Assembly (NCBI RefSeq): GCF_038443675.1
Contig: NZ_CP151762.1
Location: forward strand, 3,038,001-3,102,000
DNA length: 64,000 nt
Origin: Yoonia sp. G8-12
GTDB taxonomy: Bacteria > Pseudomonadota > Alphaproteobacteria > Rhodobacterales > Rhodobacteraceae
Reading direction: 5' to 3'
A program made the translations under genes and the position numbers. The notes below the pieces were generated by a model. The model was not told the DNA's origin. It did no database searches and saw nothing but the letters and a program-made list of their open reading frames with translations. Shown here piece after piece: positions 26,214 to 35,582 of the stretch; the first letter of the stretch is position 1; each line of letters starts with the position of its first letter.

Positions 26214-26870
26214 TTATGCGGCGATGGCCTTGCGCCGACGCAGAACCAATGCTCCACCAAGTGCGGACAGCAAGAGCAGGCTTCCTGCGGGCAGTGGGAC
26301 CGCAGCGACATCAATGCGCATGACGACATCGTCAAAGTCCCGGTCGCCGCGCGCGATGTCATCGAAAAGCACATAGAACACGTTTGCGCTGATCTCTACG
26401 AACCCCAGCGCGTAGTGACGGGTCGCTGCATCTGCGGCACCATTGTTGTTAAACAAACCCGTCGCCCAAGTTGGCGCATATGTTCCAAACGCGAAATCCA
26501 AAAAGCCGCTGACGTGTTGTGTTGCGGACACCGATGCGTTGACCGGCGTATATGTCGGCCCGCGGTTATCGAAAACCGGCGTGCCACCGACGGCTGCATA
26601 GTTGTTGTTTCCCGCCTCTGCGCCCATGTAAGTATAGGTGATTTGCGCAACACCACTGATGATATCGAGGAATAACCCGTTCGAGGCGGATTTCGCTGCG
26701 CCATCAATCATTGTTATTGAAGTATTGTTCAGTCCGGTGAGCACGTCATTGTTGGTCACAGTGTGCGTCTGATATCCGGTCCCCTGCAAACTGAGCGTCG
26801 CTGCACTCGCTGCTGATGCGGTTAATGCGACTGCTGCAATAACACCGACTAAGAACTTTTTGACCATCAT
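26214..26870 (-). CDS. VPLPA-CTERM sorting-domain surface protein
   Basis: A 218-residue exported protein. The signal peptide (VKKFLVGVIAAVALTASAASA) is followed by a beta-rich domain with little similarity I recognise, and the C-terminus is a textbook sorting signal: VPLPA (about 191-195), a hydrophobic span 'GSLLLLSALGGALVL' and the basic tail RRRK. VPLPA-CTERM is the target of exosortase XrtD in Rhodobacterales, and xrtD lies about 1.5 kb upstream on the same strand. The protein is therefore predicted to be cut, and probably attached to or exported with the polymer. Start could also be ATG 26867. Confidence 0.9.
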   Translation of the reverse strand: MMVKKFLVGVIAAVALTASAASAATLSLQGTGYQTHTVTNNDVLTGLNNTSITMIDGAAKSASNGLFLDIISGVAQITYTYMGAEAGNNNYAAVGGTPVFDNRGPTYTPVNASVSATQHVSGFLDFAFGTYAPTWATGLFNNNGAADAATRHYALGFVEISANVFYVLFDDIARGDRDFDDVVMRIDVAAVPLPAGSLLLLSALGGALVLRRRKAIAA

Positions 26871-26975
26871 ACCCACCACTTAACATCCACGCGACCGCGA
26901 GATGATACCTATCAACATACTAGTCATCTTTTTGCGCTTTGGTGCGATGTAACGCAAGGATAAACCGAGAAAATA

Positions 26976-26989
26976 TGGCGATTTCGCCA
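26976..26989. promoter_or_regulatory. Perfect 14-base palindrome upstream of the VPLPA-CTERM gene
   Basis: tggcga-tt-tcgcca, 6-base arms with a 2-base centre, about 106 bases upstream of the VPLPA-CTERM start in an otherwise AT-rich, non-coding 219-base gap. Position and symmetry suit a dimeric regulator, but no regulator is known for it and chance cannot be excluded. Confidence 0.35.
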
Positions 26990-27089
26990 AGTTTCGCATG
27001 ATTTTATCGCCTTTATAACGACAATTCATCGCATGATGGTTGATTATATTGCATGTCGAAACAGTACCGCTCTTTAACGAAACTGGCCA

Positions 27090-28331
27090 CTATCGGCCCA
27101 GGAATTGCTTTATTACCTCTGAACGGTGCGCAAAAACGGTTTCATCGTCAAAAGGTTTGCCGTCCTCGCGCGCGCATCGGGTCAGCGTTTCAAGCTGGCC
27201 TCGTTCCGTCGCAAGTTGGATCAAGCATTTTCCAAGTGCGTCAATGTCACCGACGGGAACCAGCTGCCCGCCACCAGCATTACTGATCAGATCAGCGGCA
27301 TAAGACCCATCATAGCCAATGATTGGTGTGCCTGCGATCAAGCTTTCAATCAGGCATCGGGGTGACTCTGGCGTTGTGTGGCAAAACAGGAAGATATGCG
27401 CGGCCTGCAATCTTGCGGTTACTTGCACCGGATCATCGACAAATCCATGCAAGGTTACACGGTCCATAAGGCCGTCCGCCTCTAACTGTGCCCTCAATTC
27501 CGCGAGCATCGGGCCATCGCCCAACCAGTGCGCTTCAAAGTCAAATCCCGCCGCCGACAGCTTTTTCAAAGCAGAAGCCCAATGCAAGGGGCCCTTCATG
27601 GCAGTGGCCCGGCCTGCATAGACGATGTGGAGCGGGTCAATTCTTGCGCTGGCGATCTTGGCGTTGAATGCATCGTCACTGATGTGCGCATCGCGTTTGA
27701 CATGGATATCATGCACGATGTTTGGATTTTTGCAAAAAGGTGCATATGCGTCATAGGTTTGCTGACCATGAAATAATCCGATGGTCGCGCGCTTGATCAC
27801 AAATCGTTCCAGCATTGCCATTGGCCGGTGGATGACCCGTTTTTTGATGCGACTTTTGAAAGAACCAGCACCAGAGAGGGATTCCACCCTCACAACTTCA
27901 GATTCAACCCGGTCCGTCCAGACAGCAAACCGTCGGCCGACAGCGTGAGCCTGAAGGCATGCTACCGCGCCCCAGTCGCCGACAAGGCCGCCAATTGCGA
28001 ATGACATATAATCTGCGCGCGCAATTTCTTGGCGGATGGTATTGCGGGTTTTGCGATAGACCCGCGCAAACCTTGGAAGCACCCACGCCGTCGGCAAAGC
28101 CACAATGCTCACCCGTGTGAGGTTTTGACCGATAGTCTCGGCCGGGACCCAACCCGCGGGCGGGGGGCCGTCTTGATGTGGCATCATCACGGTGACGTGA
28201 GCAAAATTCTCGGCCCAAAGCCGGAGGCCATTCGCGGCCTGTTTATCGACAAGCCATCCCTCAGGCGTTCCATAGACTGATACCGGAGCGTAGATAAGCA
28301 GCCGTCCGTTTTTCTCGGATGTCTCTGTCAT
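27090..28331 (-). CDS. Glycosyltransferase family 4 protein
   Basis: A 413-residue GT-B glycosyltransferase. The C-terminal domain is clear: 'LHIVYAGRATAMKGPLHWASA', 'LGDGPMLAELRAQLEADGL', 'VTLHGFVDDP', 'FLFCHTTPESPRCLIESLIA' (the EX7E-type region) and 'GGGQLVPVGD'. It would add a sugar to the lipid-linked repeat unit in the cytoplasm. The ATG at 28331 overlaps the xrtD stop by four bases (ATGA), so it is coupled to the exosortase gene. Donor and acceptor sugars cannot be read. Confidence 0.88.
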   Translation of the reverse strand: MTETSEKNGRLLIYAPVSVYGTPEGWLVDKQAANGLRLWAENFAHVTVMMPHQDGPPPAGWVPAETIGQNLTRVSIVALPTAWVLPRFARVYRKTRNTIRQEIARADYMSFAIGGLVGDWGAVACLQAHAVGRRFAVWTDRVESEVVRVESLSGAGSFKSRIKKRVIHRPMAMLERFVIKRATIGLFHGQQTYDAYAPFCKNPNIVHDIHVKRDAHISDDAFNAKIASARIDPLHIVYAGRATAMKGPLHWASALKKLSAAGFDFEAHWLGDGPMLAELRAQLEADGLMDRVTLHGFVDDPVQVTARLQAAHIFLFCHTTPESPRCLIESLIAGTPIIGYDGSYAADLISNAGGGQLVPVGDIDALGKCLIQLATERGQLETLTRCAREDGKPFDDETVFAHRSEVIKQFLGR

Positions 28332-29932
28332 GTCTCCGACCCAGGTACAAATCGCGGCAGGACATCTAGCGTTTCGCGGAACATCTCTTGCAGGCGCGCT
28401 TCGGCTTCGGCCTCTGTTTCGCCCGATAGAATTGGTGTTGTCAGCCGCACCAAGGCACCGTCGGTGCGACCAATCGCGATGCTATCCCACAGCAAATACA
28501 TCTTCGCGGCAAAGTCCCATGCTGTGTGTCGCCCGTGTTGTTCGAACCAGTAGTAAACAAGCATTCGCGTTTGTTCTTTCTGAATGACCGCACGGTTCAA
28601 ATTGTAAGGTGCGGTAAAACCCATCTGTGGCGCGATATCGATCCGGTCCAGCCTTGCAATTTCCCAGCCTGCACCCGGCAGGCACACTTCTGGGGAATGG
28701 ATGCCGCCTTGGGTTTGATCGTCATACCACGCGATGAATAGCTGAACCGGAGCTATCTGTGCGGTATTGGTGAAATGTACCGAAAGGTAATCATCAGCCC
28801 CGAGGTTCTCTGCGATATCCGGTGTCAGGACCTCTGGAACGTCACCACTCCACGCGCCCAAGCGTGCAGGAAAGACTGTAAAAGGTTCGCGATCGACAAC
28901 CAGCGTTCCTGTTTGCGGCCGCGCTTCCCATGTGACGGCCCCCGCGCCAAGCATGAGGGCCGAGAAAATCAAAGCACGCGACGGCGCGATGAAGCGAACG
29001 CGGGTGGCCTGCGTTGCCCATCCGGTTGTATCGAGGTCGAGCGCGTCAATTAGGCCCATGCGCGTGCCTGAAAAGCGCAACATCATCCATGCCAGAAGGA
29101 AGAGCAGAACCACGCAGATCATGAAGATGATCCAGCCTTCGAAGAAATGCGTGAAGCCTTGAAGGTATTCCAGTCCGACATAGTTTACCAACCACCCGGC
29201 GAATGCGATCCGGACCGAGTTCATCACGATGGTGATCGGGACTGCCGCAAGCAGCAAAACCGCCTTGTGCCAGACCGTACCTTTGAACAGGACGGCAAAG
29301 ACATACGAGAATGACATGATCGGGAACAGGTAGCGCAGGCCGGAACAGGCTTCGGCGACATGCAGTTTGTAGACGCCCAGATCAATGATGTTGCCTTCAA
29401 GAAACACAGGGACGCTGAGGAGTTGCAGCATCCAGACGCCCAGCTCGGATGAGAAAACCTGCAGTGACGTCGATACTTTGTAATAGATCACGCCCGGCAG
29501 CGGCAGCATGTAAACCAGATGCAGCACAGGCGGCCAGAAATGCTTGCCCTGCTGCCACCCCCAAGAGATCAGGAGCAGGGCGCCAACCCACAGGATAATG
29601 GCATAGGCCACAACCTCATGGATCTGGCTGAGTTTGCCCAGAACGCCGAGCGCTACCGCGAAGAGCATCAACGCGATACCAGGCCCGCGATCAGTGACTA
29701 GCGTAAGGTCGACTGGAGTATTTCTCAGTTGCCGCAAGAAGAGCAAGAGCGACAGGACCGGAATCAAAGGTCCGTGGCTATATTCGGGAAGTTGCCATGC
29801 GGTCAGAAGGGCGTTGAACCCCTCGTGAAAGAAAACAAGCGCGGCGATCGTGGTGATAACAAGCCAGAAGACGCCCGCGTTCAAATAGGCTGAGAGAGTT
29901 GAATCAGGGAACTGGTCACGCATTAACGCCAT
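28328..29932 (-). CDS. xrtD: VPLPA-CTERM-specific exosortase XrtD with EpsI-like C-terminal domain
   Basis: A 534-residue fusion. Residues 1-295 form a multi-span membrane exosortase with the catalytic Cys196 ('HVAEACSGLRYLF'), Arg241 ('MNSVRIAFAG') and His262 ('GFTHFFEGWIIF') in the expected order. Residues about 310-534 form a periplasmic EpsI domain ('PEVCLPGAGWEI', 'GRHTAWDFAAKMYLLWDSI'). This two-domain form is the XrtD type, which cleaves VPLPA-CTERM proteins such as the one encoded at 26214-26870. It shares an operon with the GT4 gene downstream. The ATG at 29932 or the one at 29923 could be the start. Confidence 0.93.
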   Translation of the reverse strand: MALMRDQFPDSTLSAYLNAGVFWLVITTIAALVFFHEGFNALLTAWQLPEYSHGPLIPVLSLLLFLRQLRNTPVDLTLVTDRGPGIALMLFAVALGVLGKLSQIHEVVAYAIILWVGALLLISWGWQQGKHFWPPVLHLVYMLPLPGVIYYKVSTSLQVFSSELGVWMLQLLSVPVFLEGNIIDLGVYKLHVAEACSGLRYLFPIMSFSYVFAVLFKGTVWHKAVLLLAAVPITIVMNSVRIAFAGWLVNYVGLEYLQGFTHFFEGWIIFMICVVLLFLLAWMMLRFSGTRMGLIDALDLDTTGWATQATRVRFIAPSRALIFSALMLGAGAVTWEARPQTGTLVVDREPFTVFPARLGAWSGDVPEVLTPDIAENLGADDYLSVHFTNTAQIAPVQLFIAWYDDQTQGGIHSPEVCLPGAGWEIARLDRIDIAPQMGFTAPYNLNRAVIQKEQTRMLVYYWFEQHGRHTAWDFAAKMYLLWDSIAIGRTDGALVRLTTPILSGETEAEAEARLQEMFRETLDVLPRFVPGSET

Positions 29933-30317
29933 TGGGGGTCACTTGCTAAAATATCACTTGCTGATGCGTATCATCAGTGTCGGTCAGGATTTTGTCATCA
30001 TCCCCGATCTTACGGGAATAGTGAGCGTAGTTCGAATCAATAATCCTTTGGATGACCTTACACCTGATTATTGTGCACCCGTTGATACACGTCCGCACCC
30101 CATCAACGTTGCGATAATCAAAAGACGCGAAAGCATCATAAAGAATCCACATTTCTCCGCCATGATTTTGAAAACGTCATCTGTGCGCGGGGGGTTTATC
30201 TATCACTTTTCCTCAATTAGCGTTTGGATAAGTATGATAATCAGTACGCCGACAAACAGCACAAAACATTGCTATCAGCAGTTCGTCTCGTGCTCATTTG
30301 AATAGTAGGAATTTGAC
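29933..30317. promoter_or_regulatory. AT-rich divergent intergenic region
   Basis: 385 bases between xrtD (minus) and the 2OG-Fe(II) oxygenase gene (plus), much richer in A and T than the rest. It should contain both promoters. A plus-strand frame from 29943 to 30305 is open but has no ribosome site, no domain and poor composition, so it is not called. Confidence 0.45.
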
Positions 30318-31157
30318 ATGTCTATTTACCATCTTGATCCAGAGAATCTGAGTATCGAAGTGGATGCTGCGCGCGCTGCTGCTGCGCCTTTTGCGCAAGA
30401 ATATCAAAGCGGGCAGCCCTACAACCATATCTGCATCGACAATTTTCTTCCTGAAGAAGTGCTGCGGCACGTGCAAGCGGACTTGCAGTCGTTGCAGGAA
30501 AGCGCAGAAGGCGATAGTTTTGAGCGCGCGCAGGAAAACTTGAAAACGCAGTATAACCCCGACCGTTTGCCGCGATACTCGCGAGAGCTGTTCCATGCTC
30601 TCAATTCGCGGCCGTTCTTGCTCTTTTTGGAAGAGATGACAGGGATTAAGGGCCTGATCCCGGACCCCTACTACTTTGGCGCCGGCATCCACCGGGTCAG
30701 GAATGGCGGTCATCTCGACATCCATGCCGACTTTAATCTGCACAAACAAATGTCGGTGGAGCGGCGCTTGAATGTGTTGATCTACCTCAATGATGATTGG
30801 CGCGAAGAGTGGGGCGGCTCTTTTGAGATTTGGGAAAATGATATGAGTGCTAAGGTGAAAGGTTATGTGCCAATCTTCAACCGGATGTGCTGTTTTTCAA
30901 CGGGTTCAAACACCTTCCACGGCAATCCTGAAAAGGTGAATCATCCCAATGGTGAACCCCGCCAGTCGATCGCACTATACTATTATACCGCAACGTGGGA
31001 TCCGAGCCGCAAGTCCCATTCAACGGTTTTCAAACCACGGCCCGGGTCACAAGATCAGGAAGATCGCAGATCGCGTCGCCACGCTATGCTGGAGAATTGG
31101 CTGCCACCGGCGGTTTATCGGAAAGTCTATCATCGACTTACGCGATTGGGATTCTGA
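30318..31157 (+). CDS. 2OG-Fe(II) oxygenase (prolyl 4-hydroxylase-like)
   Basis: A 279-residue double-stranded beta-helix dioxygenase. The metal site is His136-x-Asp138 ('HLDIHADFNLH') with distal His201 ('SNTFHGNP') and the 2-oxoglutarate Arg215 ('EPRQSIALYYYT'). 'RRLNVLIYLNDDW' and 'WGGSFEIWE' are typical of the P4Hc superfamily. Related enzymes in polysaccharide loci hydroxylate proteins or sugars; the substrate here is unknown. It is a single gene convergent with the Wzy-like gene, 30 bases apart. Confidence 0.9.
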   Translation: MSIYHLDPENLSIEVDAARAAAAPFAQEYQSGQPYNHICIDNFLPEEVLRHVQADLQSLQESAEGDSFERAQENLKTQYNPDRLPRYSRELFHALNSRPFLLFLEEMTGIKGLIPDPYYFGAGIHRVRNGGHLDIHADFNLHKQMSVERRLNVLIYLNDDWREEWGGSFEIWENDMSAKVKGYVPIFNRMCCFSTGSNTFHGNPEKVNHPNGEPRQSIALYYYTATWDPSRKSHSTVFKPRPGSQDQEDRRSRRHAMLENWLPPAVYRKVYHRLTRLGF

Positions 31158-31187
31158 TCGTAGATACTGCGGTTTCGATCTGACATC

Positions 31188-32687
31188 CTAGCGCCTGATA
31201 CGATCTGCGCGCCGCTGTTCCCTTTCAGCTTGGCTGAGGGCGGGGCGCGCGTAGGGGCGTTGTTCAGGCGGTTGCCGCGTATACTGTGGACGCATGCGCT
31301 TGTTCGTAGTTTTGCCTTCAGGCGTAGGTACGTCATTCTGGGCGGTGCCGGTCTGAAGTGAACTGGCCAATAGCAACCCAGCCAGAAGCCAGGTTATTGT
31401 ATTGATGGAAGTGTTTGGTAGCAGTTCAAGCAGATTGACCGCCAGCATGAGTGAGGTGCCATAGATCAGGTTGTTTTCGTCTGCAGCCGGTTGACGGCGC
31501 CGCGACCACAGGCGGAGCAGCGGAAGTGTCAGCAACCCGAAGACCGATATGTAACCGGTCCAACCGAGAATGCCGATAATGATGATCCAATAGCCGTCTG
31601 TAATCGTTATATTTTCACCTGTCGTGGCGTCATACACCAAATTCCGCCCCCACGACCCCCAACCAAAAAGTGGTTTGTTGGAGGCATGATTCAGCAGCAC
31701 CTCTTCATTATCAAAGCGGAACTCGAGCGACTGCGCGCGTTCTTCTTGGACCATTGCGGCGTAGCTAACCATAGCATCGGTTGGAACGGCATCGGCGGCG
31801 CGGAGGACCGGATAGCTCAAGACGAAGAGCGTGCACACCAGAATGGCCCAGCCTTTTAATGTGCGGCTGGCGAAAACGATAACGGGCAGGAACAAGACAG
31901 CGAACACCAATACGCCAGCTGTTTTGCACATGACGAGAACAAAGAGCAGATAAATGGCCGCGAAGGCATAAAGTGTTCGGTTCTTGTCGTTTGACGCCCG
32001 CCAAAGAATGGCCGTTGATAGGACCGTCATCAAACCGAAAAAAGCGGTCGATAGACCATGTCCCATAAAGACAACTGGCCGAAATCCACCGAGCCGCATC
32101 TGTTGTAGGAATCGCTCTTCGCCGAAGCTGTAAAAACCGTAAACCCAATTGCCAATTTGTGGTGACAGCCTGACTTCTAACAGCATGGGGATCGAGTAGA
32201 TTAAACCGGCGATCATGTAAGCGGTCAGAAAATTGAATCTGGCTTGATGGGTCGACAACAAATTGAATGCGAGCACGAAGGGGATCAATATGATCGTGTT
32301 GCTGAGCGCTTCGGAGATTGCATCCCTTATGGACATCCCCGGTATGAAGACCTCTGCGTAGATTAATGGTGCACGGTTGTCGAGGAAAGTTGCAAGAGGG
32401 CTGAGGACGAACCCGATCATCAAGACAGAAGCCGCCATCGAGGCTGGAAACAGTCTTATTTTCTGCTTCAGCATCGTCATGCAAATCACGAGGGCCGCCA
32501 GACTTGGAATGGTGAATTTGTCCAAGCTGGGAATGAGCGGAAGGTCGATCTCAGCGCCTGATGGCAACACCATGAACGCGCCCAAAAAGGACCAGATGAG
32601 CGCGCGATCAGGGGTTAAACTCTTAAAGAGCCCCATCATGATCAATGGCCAGATCAAGAGCATCGCATAGGCAAAAAGATTGGGCAT
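31188..32687 (-). CDS. Wzy-like polysaccharide polymerase / O-antigen ligase family membrane protein
   Basis: A 499-residue integral membrane protein with about ten to twelve spans and a large central hydrophilic loop ('EERAQSLEFRFDNEEVLLNH' region), followed by 'KPLFGWGSWGRN', a motif seen in O-antigen ligase/polymerase (Wzy_C/WaaL) proteins ('P..G.G.G'). The tail is a proline- and arginine-rich cytoplasmic extension. As the only such protein in the locus it is the likely polymerase of the repeat unit, joining lipid-linked units in the periplasm. Wzy and WaaL proteins cannot be separated by sequence here. Confidence 0.8.
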   Translation of the reverse strand: MPNLFAYAMLLIWPLIMMGLFKSLTPDRALIWSFLGAFMVLPSGAEIDLPLIPSLDKFTIPSLAALVICMTMLKQKIRLFPASMAASVLMIGFVLSPLATFLDNRAPLIYAEVFIPGMSIRDAISEALSNTIILIPFVLAFNLLSTHQARFNFLTAYMIAGLIYSIPMLLEVRLSPQIGNWVYGFYSFGEERFLQQMRLGGFRPVVFMGHGLSTAFFGLMTVLSTAILWRASNDKNRTLYAFAAIYLLFVLVMCKTAGVLVFAVLFLPVIVFASRTLKGWAILVCTLFVLSYPVLRAADAVPTDAMVSYAAMVQEERAQSLEFRFDNEEVLLNHASNKPLFGWGSWGRNLVYDATTGENITITDGYWIIIIGILGWTGYISVFGLLTLPLLRLWSRRRQPAADENNLIYGTSLMLAVNLLELLPNTSINTITWLLAGLLLASSLQTGTAQNDVPTPEGKTTNKRMRPQYTRQPPEQRPYARPALSQAEREQRRADRIRR

Positions 32688-33097
32688 GTGTTCAATCGGC
32701 GAGGACGGTCAGGTGTGCTGCAACCTAGCACGCTTTGCGGAGCATTGTCGCTCTTGAAGTTGGAACAGTGCCAATCCGTGGGAATACTGTCGTGTTCGAG
32801 GGGCACACGCCTTACTATCGCGTTGTTTGAGGCTAGGTTGCGTGCTTCTACGCACTTTGAAAGCGGCTCTGAGAAGCCAAGCGATCAAGTGCAAGCGACA
32901 GAACAATGTGCCTTCTGTTGTGTTTACCGGTTGTTTTGGCTTACCGCTGTCAAGATTTATGCCGTCAAGATAGGTTTGAATGAGTTCCGGGGATAGGTGA
33001 CAGGCATGGCAGTAGGTTATGGCGTTTCTTCCCGTGGTAGATATGATGCGGTGACAGCCGACGAGAGGATTGAACAGGTGTTCGCATTGGTGATGCA
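32688..33097. promoter_or_regulatory. Divergent intergenic region between wzy-like and wzx-like genes
   Basis: 410 bases that should hold the promoters of both flanking genes. The last 90 bases contain a short open frame (33006-33101) listed separately. No repeats or hairpins of note were seen elsewhere in it. Confidence 0.4.
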
Positions 33098-33101
33098 ATG
33101 A
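33006..33101 (+). CDS. Possible 31-codon leader ORF coupled to the flippase gene
   Basis: ATG 33006 opens a 31-residue frame whose TGA overlaps the flippase ATG (ATGA at 33098-33101). An AGGTGACAGG-like ribosome site precedes it, and an in-frame stop lies at 32994. The peptide (MAVGYGVSSRGRYDAV and on, ending LVMQ) has no recognisable domain. The overlap fits translational coupling, but the ORF could be accidental. Confidence 0.3.
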   Translation: MAVGYGVSSRGRYDAVTADERIEQVFALVMQ

Positions 33102-34498
33102 CTGGGCTGCGCCCTCGCTTGTCCCGTTTGGTAACTGAACGTGATGACCTGACCCGCAAGATATTTGCGTCGGCTGCCCTCTCGACGATGGTTTTTACGG
33201 CGCAGATTTTCAGCAGAATAGTGTCGACTATTGTTCTAACCCGGATTTTGGCGCCAGAGGTTTTTGGCGTCTTTGCGGTTGTGTTGATGTTCATTTTTAT
33301 CTTGCAGCAGTTCTCAGATATTGGTGTGCGCTCACTTATTCTGACGAAGGAAGACGACCTTGTAGATGGTTTCCTGAGATCGTGCTGGACGGCGCAAATC
33401 CTGCGGGGCGGGCTTATCTTCCTTGTGTGCTGTTTGCTTGCGCTTGGCCTTGGCGTCATGCAGCAGGCCGGATATTTTCCGTCATCGTCAAGCTATGCGG
33501 ATGCAGCGCTGCCTTATGCGGTTGCGGCGATTGGCGCTGCGTCGATCATCACTGGCTTCGCATCTCCCGCAAAGTTTGTCTACGAGCGCGAGATGCAGTT
33601 TCGCCAGATCAGCCTTGAGACGCTGATCATCACGGTATTCACAATTTTGATAACGATCAGTCTTGCGTTTTGGTTGCGCAATATTTGGGCGCTGGTTTTG
33701 GGCAATCTGGCGAGTGCGGTCGTCACCCTAGTGCTAAGTTTTGTCATGTTCAAAGGCCCGAAGATGCACCTGAACTGGAGCCTGCCAGATTTCCGTTTGA
33801 TTATAGCCCGGGGAAAATGGATCATCAGCCATTCTGCGCTGGGCGCCTTGGTGGATGTTGCTGATCGCATGATCCTTGGTTTTGCGATGTCAGCTAGCTC
33901 CTTTGGCTTTTATTATATCGCTAGACAGATTGTGGATCTGGTCGGGCTTTTCCTCAACTCTGTTCACGGACAAATGGGTTTGCAGGTGTTCACCGCGCTG
34001 CAGAAAGATGGTGATGCGGGACGATTGCGGACGCGCTATTACCGCTACCGCTTGTTGTTTGATGCACTGACGATGTTCGCCGCGGGGACATTCCTGACGT
34101 TTGCGCCTACTTTGGTCGAAATTGTTTACGACGACCGCTACGCAAATGTTGCCGGGATCATTCAAATTTTGGCAATTGGTTTGATCTTGATCGGTCCGGG
34201 CTTGCTACGCGAAGCCTATAGCGCACAACGCCGCTTTCGGGAAATGACGATGCTAAGCCTTATTCGCGCGGCTTCTATCTGGATAGGTCTTGCTATCGCG
34301 ATATTTGGTTTCGGGTCGGTGACGGCAGCTTTGTTTGTTGTCGCGTTGCACCGGATTCCAGAAACGGCCGTTCTCTTGATCAAGGGGCGTCGCGAGGATT
34401 GGGTGTCATGGTGGTTTGAGGTGAGGTTGCTTCCTTTGATTGCCGTGGGTGCTGCATTTGGTTGGGGATTGGCTGAGATGTGGCAGCTTGTGGCGTAG
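33098..34498 (+). CDS. Wzx-like oligosaccharide flippase (MOP superfamily)
   Basis: A 466-residue membrane protein with about twelve to fourteen spans. The start region 'SALSTMVFTAQIFSRIVSTIVLTRILAPEVFGVFAV' type sequence (quoted in part: 'IVLTRILAPEVFGVF') and 'QFSDIGVRSLILTKEDD' are diagnostic of the polysaccharide-transport family, as is the later 'FIGLNSVHGQ'-like 'LFLNSVHGQMGLQVFTAL'. It would flip undecaprenyl-linked repeat units across the inner membrane before polymerisation. Convergent with galE, 85 bases apart. Confidence 0.9.
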   Translation: MTGLRPRLSRLVTERDDLTRKIFASAALSTMVFTAQIFSRIVSTIVLTRILAPEVFGVFAVVLMFIFILQQFSDIGVRSLILTKEDDLVDGFLRSCWTAQILRGGLIFLVCCLLALGLGVMQQAGYFPSSSSYADAALPYAVAAIGAASIITGFASPAKFVYEREMQFRQISLETLIITVFTILITISLAFWLRNIWALVLGNLASAVVTLVLSFVMFKGPKMHLNWSLPDFRLIIARGKWIISHSALGALVDVADRMILGFAMSASSFGFYYIARQIVDLVGLFLNSVHGQMGLQVFTALQKDGDAGRLRTRYYRYRLLFDALTMFAAGTFLTFAPTLVEIVYDDRYANVAGIIQILAIGLILIGPGLLREAYSAQRRFREMTMLSLIRAASIWIGLAIAIFGFGSVTAALFVVALHRIPETAVLLIKGRREDWVSWWFEVRLLPLIAVGAAFGWGLAEMWQLVA

Positions 34499-34583
34499 GG
34501 TATTAAACTCACGCTCAAGACGCTGATACTCGATCCTTGCCTTCCAAGTATCGCTTAGTTTCCTCGTCCGGCGGTATTGCAGA

Positions 34584-35582
34584 TTATTTGCTGAAGAACG
34601 CCCAGTTGCTTTCGCACATATCCTGAAGGCTGTGTTTCGCACCAAAGCCGAGAACTTCGTGCGCGCGATCGGTTGCCGCATAGGACATAGCAGGATCACC
34701 CGGACGGCGATCAACGATCACGAAGGGTATTTCGCGGCCAATGACGTCTGAATAGGTCTGCAGCACCTCGCGCACTGAATTGCCATGCCCTGTGCCGAGA
34801 TTGACGAGATGGCCTTCCCCCTTGTTCAAAAGCGCATCAAGGCTCAGCACATGCCCGCGCGCCAGATCCAGAACATGGATGTAGTCGCGGATGCAGGTGC
34901 CATCAGGTGTAGCGTAATCATCACCGAAGATGGAAAGGCTCTCAATTTCGCCACGCGCGACACGCGCAATCACCGGAACCAAGTTACCCGGAGGCTGCGC
35001 GGGATCCTCTCCGATCAGGCCAGAGGGGTGGGCCCCAACAGGATTGAAATACCGCAGGATTCCAGTCTTGAAATCAGGGTGTGCCTTGCCAACCCGTGTC
35101 AGAAAATCCTCACCAAAAAGCTTGGTAGCACCGTAGCAACTGTCGGGCGCGCAAGGGCTGGTTTCCGTCAAAGGCATCGTAGCGGAACTGCCGTAAACAG
35201 CGGCCGAGGATGAGAAGACGATACTTGCGACCGCACTTTCCCGCATGGCCTCAGTGATGTTGATAAGGCCCGTGCAGTTACTCCGGTAGTACCCTATCGG
35301 GTCGGCTTCGCTGTCGGGCACGGATTTCAGTGCTGCGAAATGCACGACCGCATCGAAATCGCCAGCGGCAAAGACCGCCCTGATGGTATCGCGATCACGG
35401 ATGTCGGCGTCAATGACCGGCACGGCCTTACCGGTAATCTGTTCCAGCCGCGCGGGTACGTCACGGCGGGCGTTCTCGAAATTGTCCAGAATGGAGACGG
35501 TGTAGCCGGCCTCAACAAGTGCTGCATATGTATGCGAGCCAATGAATCCAGCCCCGCCGGTTAGAAGGATGTGCTTGCTCAT
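34584..35582 (-). CDS. galE: UDP-glucose 4-epimerase GalE
   Basis: A 332-residue extended SDR enzyme interconverting UDP-glucose and UDP-galactose. The NAD-binding 'LLTGGAGFIGSHTYAAL', the catalytic 'SSSAAVYG' (Ser) and YxxxK-type 'CYGATKLFGEDFL' (Tyr, Lys), and 'LRYFNPVGAHPSGLIGEDP' are all intact and characteristic of GalE. It supplies a galactose-type donor for the polymer. It stands alone on the minus strand between the flippase and the plus-strand sugar-pathway genes. Confidence 0.95.
   Translation of the reverse strand: MSKHILLTGGAGFIGSHTYAALVEAGYTVSILDNFENARRDVPARLEQITGKAVPVIDADIRDRDTIRAVFAAGDFDAVVHFAALKSVPDSEADPIGYYRSNCTGLINITEAMRESAVASIVFSSSAAVYGSSATMPLTETSPCAPDSCYGATKLFGEDFLTRVGKAHPDFKTGILRYFNPVGAHPSGLIGEDPAQPPGNLVPVIARVARGEIESLSIFGDDYATPDGTCIRDYIHVLDLARGHVLSLDALLNKGEGHLVNLGTGHGNSVREVLQTYSDVIGREIPFVIVDRRPGDPAMSYAATDRAHEVLGFGAKHSLQDMCESNWAFFSK

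Noticed and set aside
29943..30305. 120-residue plus-strand frame between xrtD and the 2OG oxygenase gene
   Set aside because: No ribosome site, AT-rich intergenic composition and no recognisable sequence; better read as the divergent promoter region.
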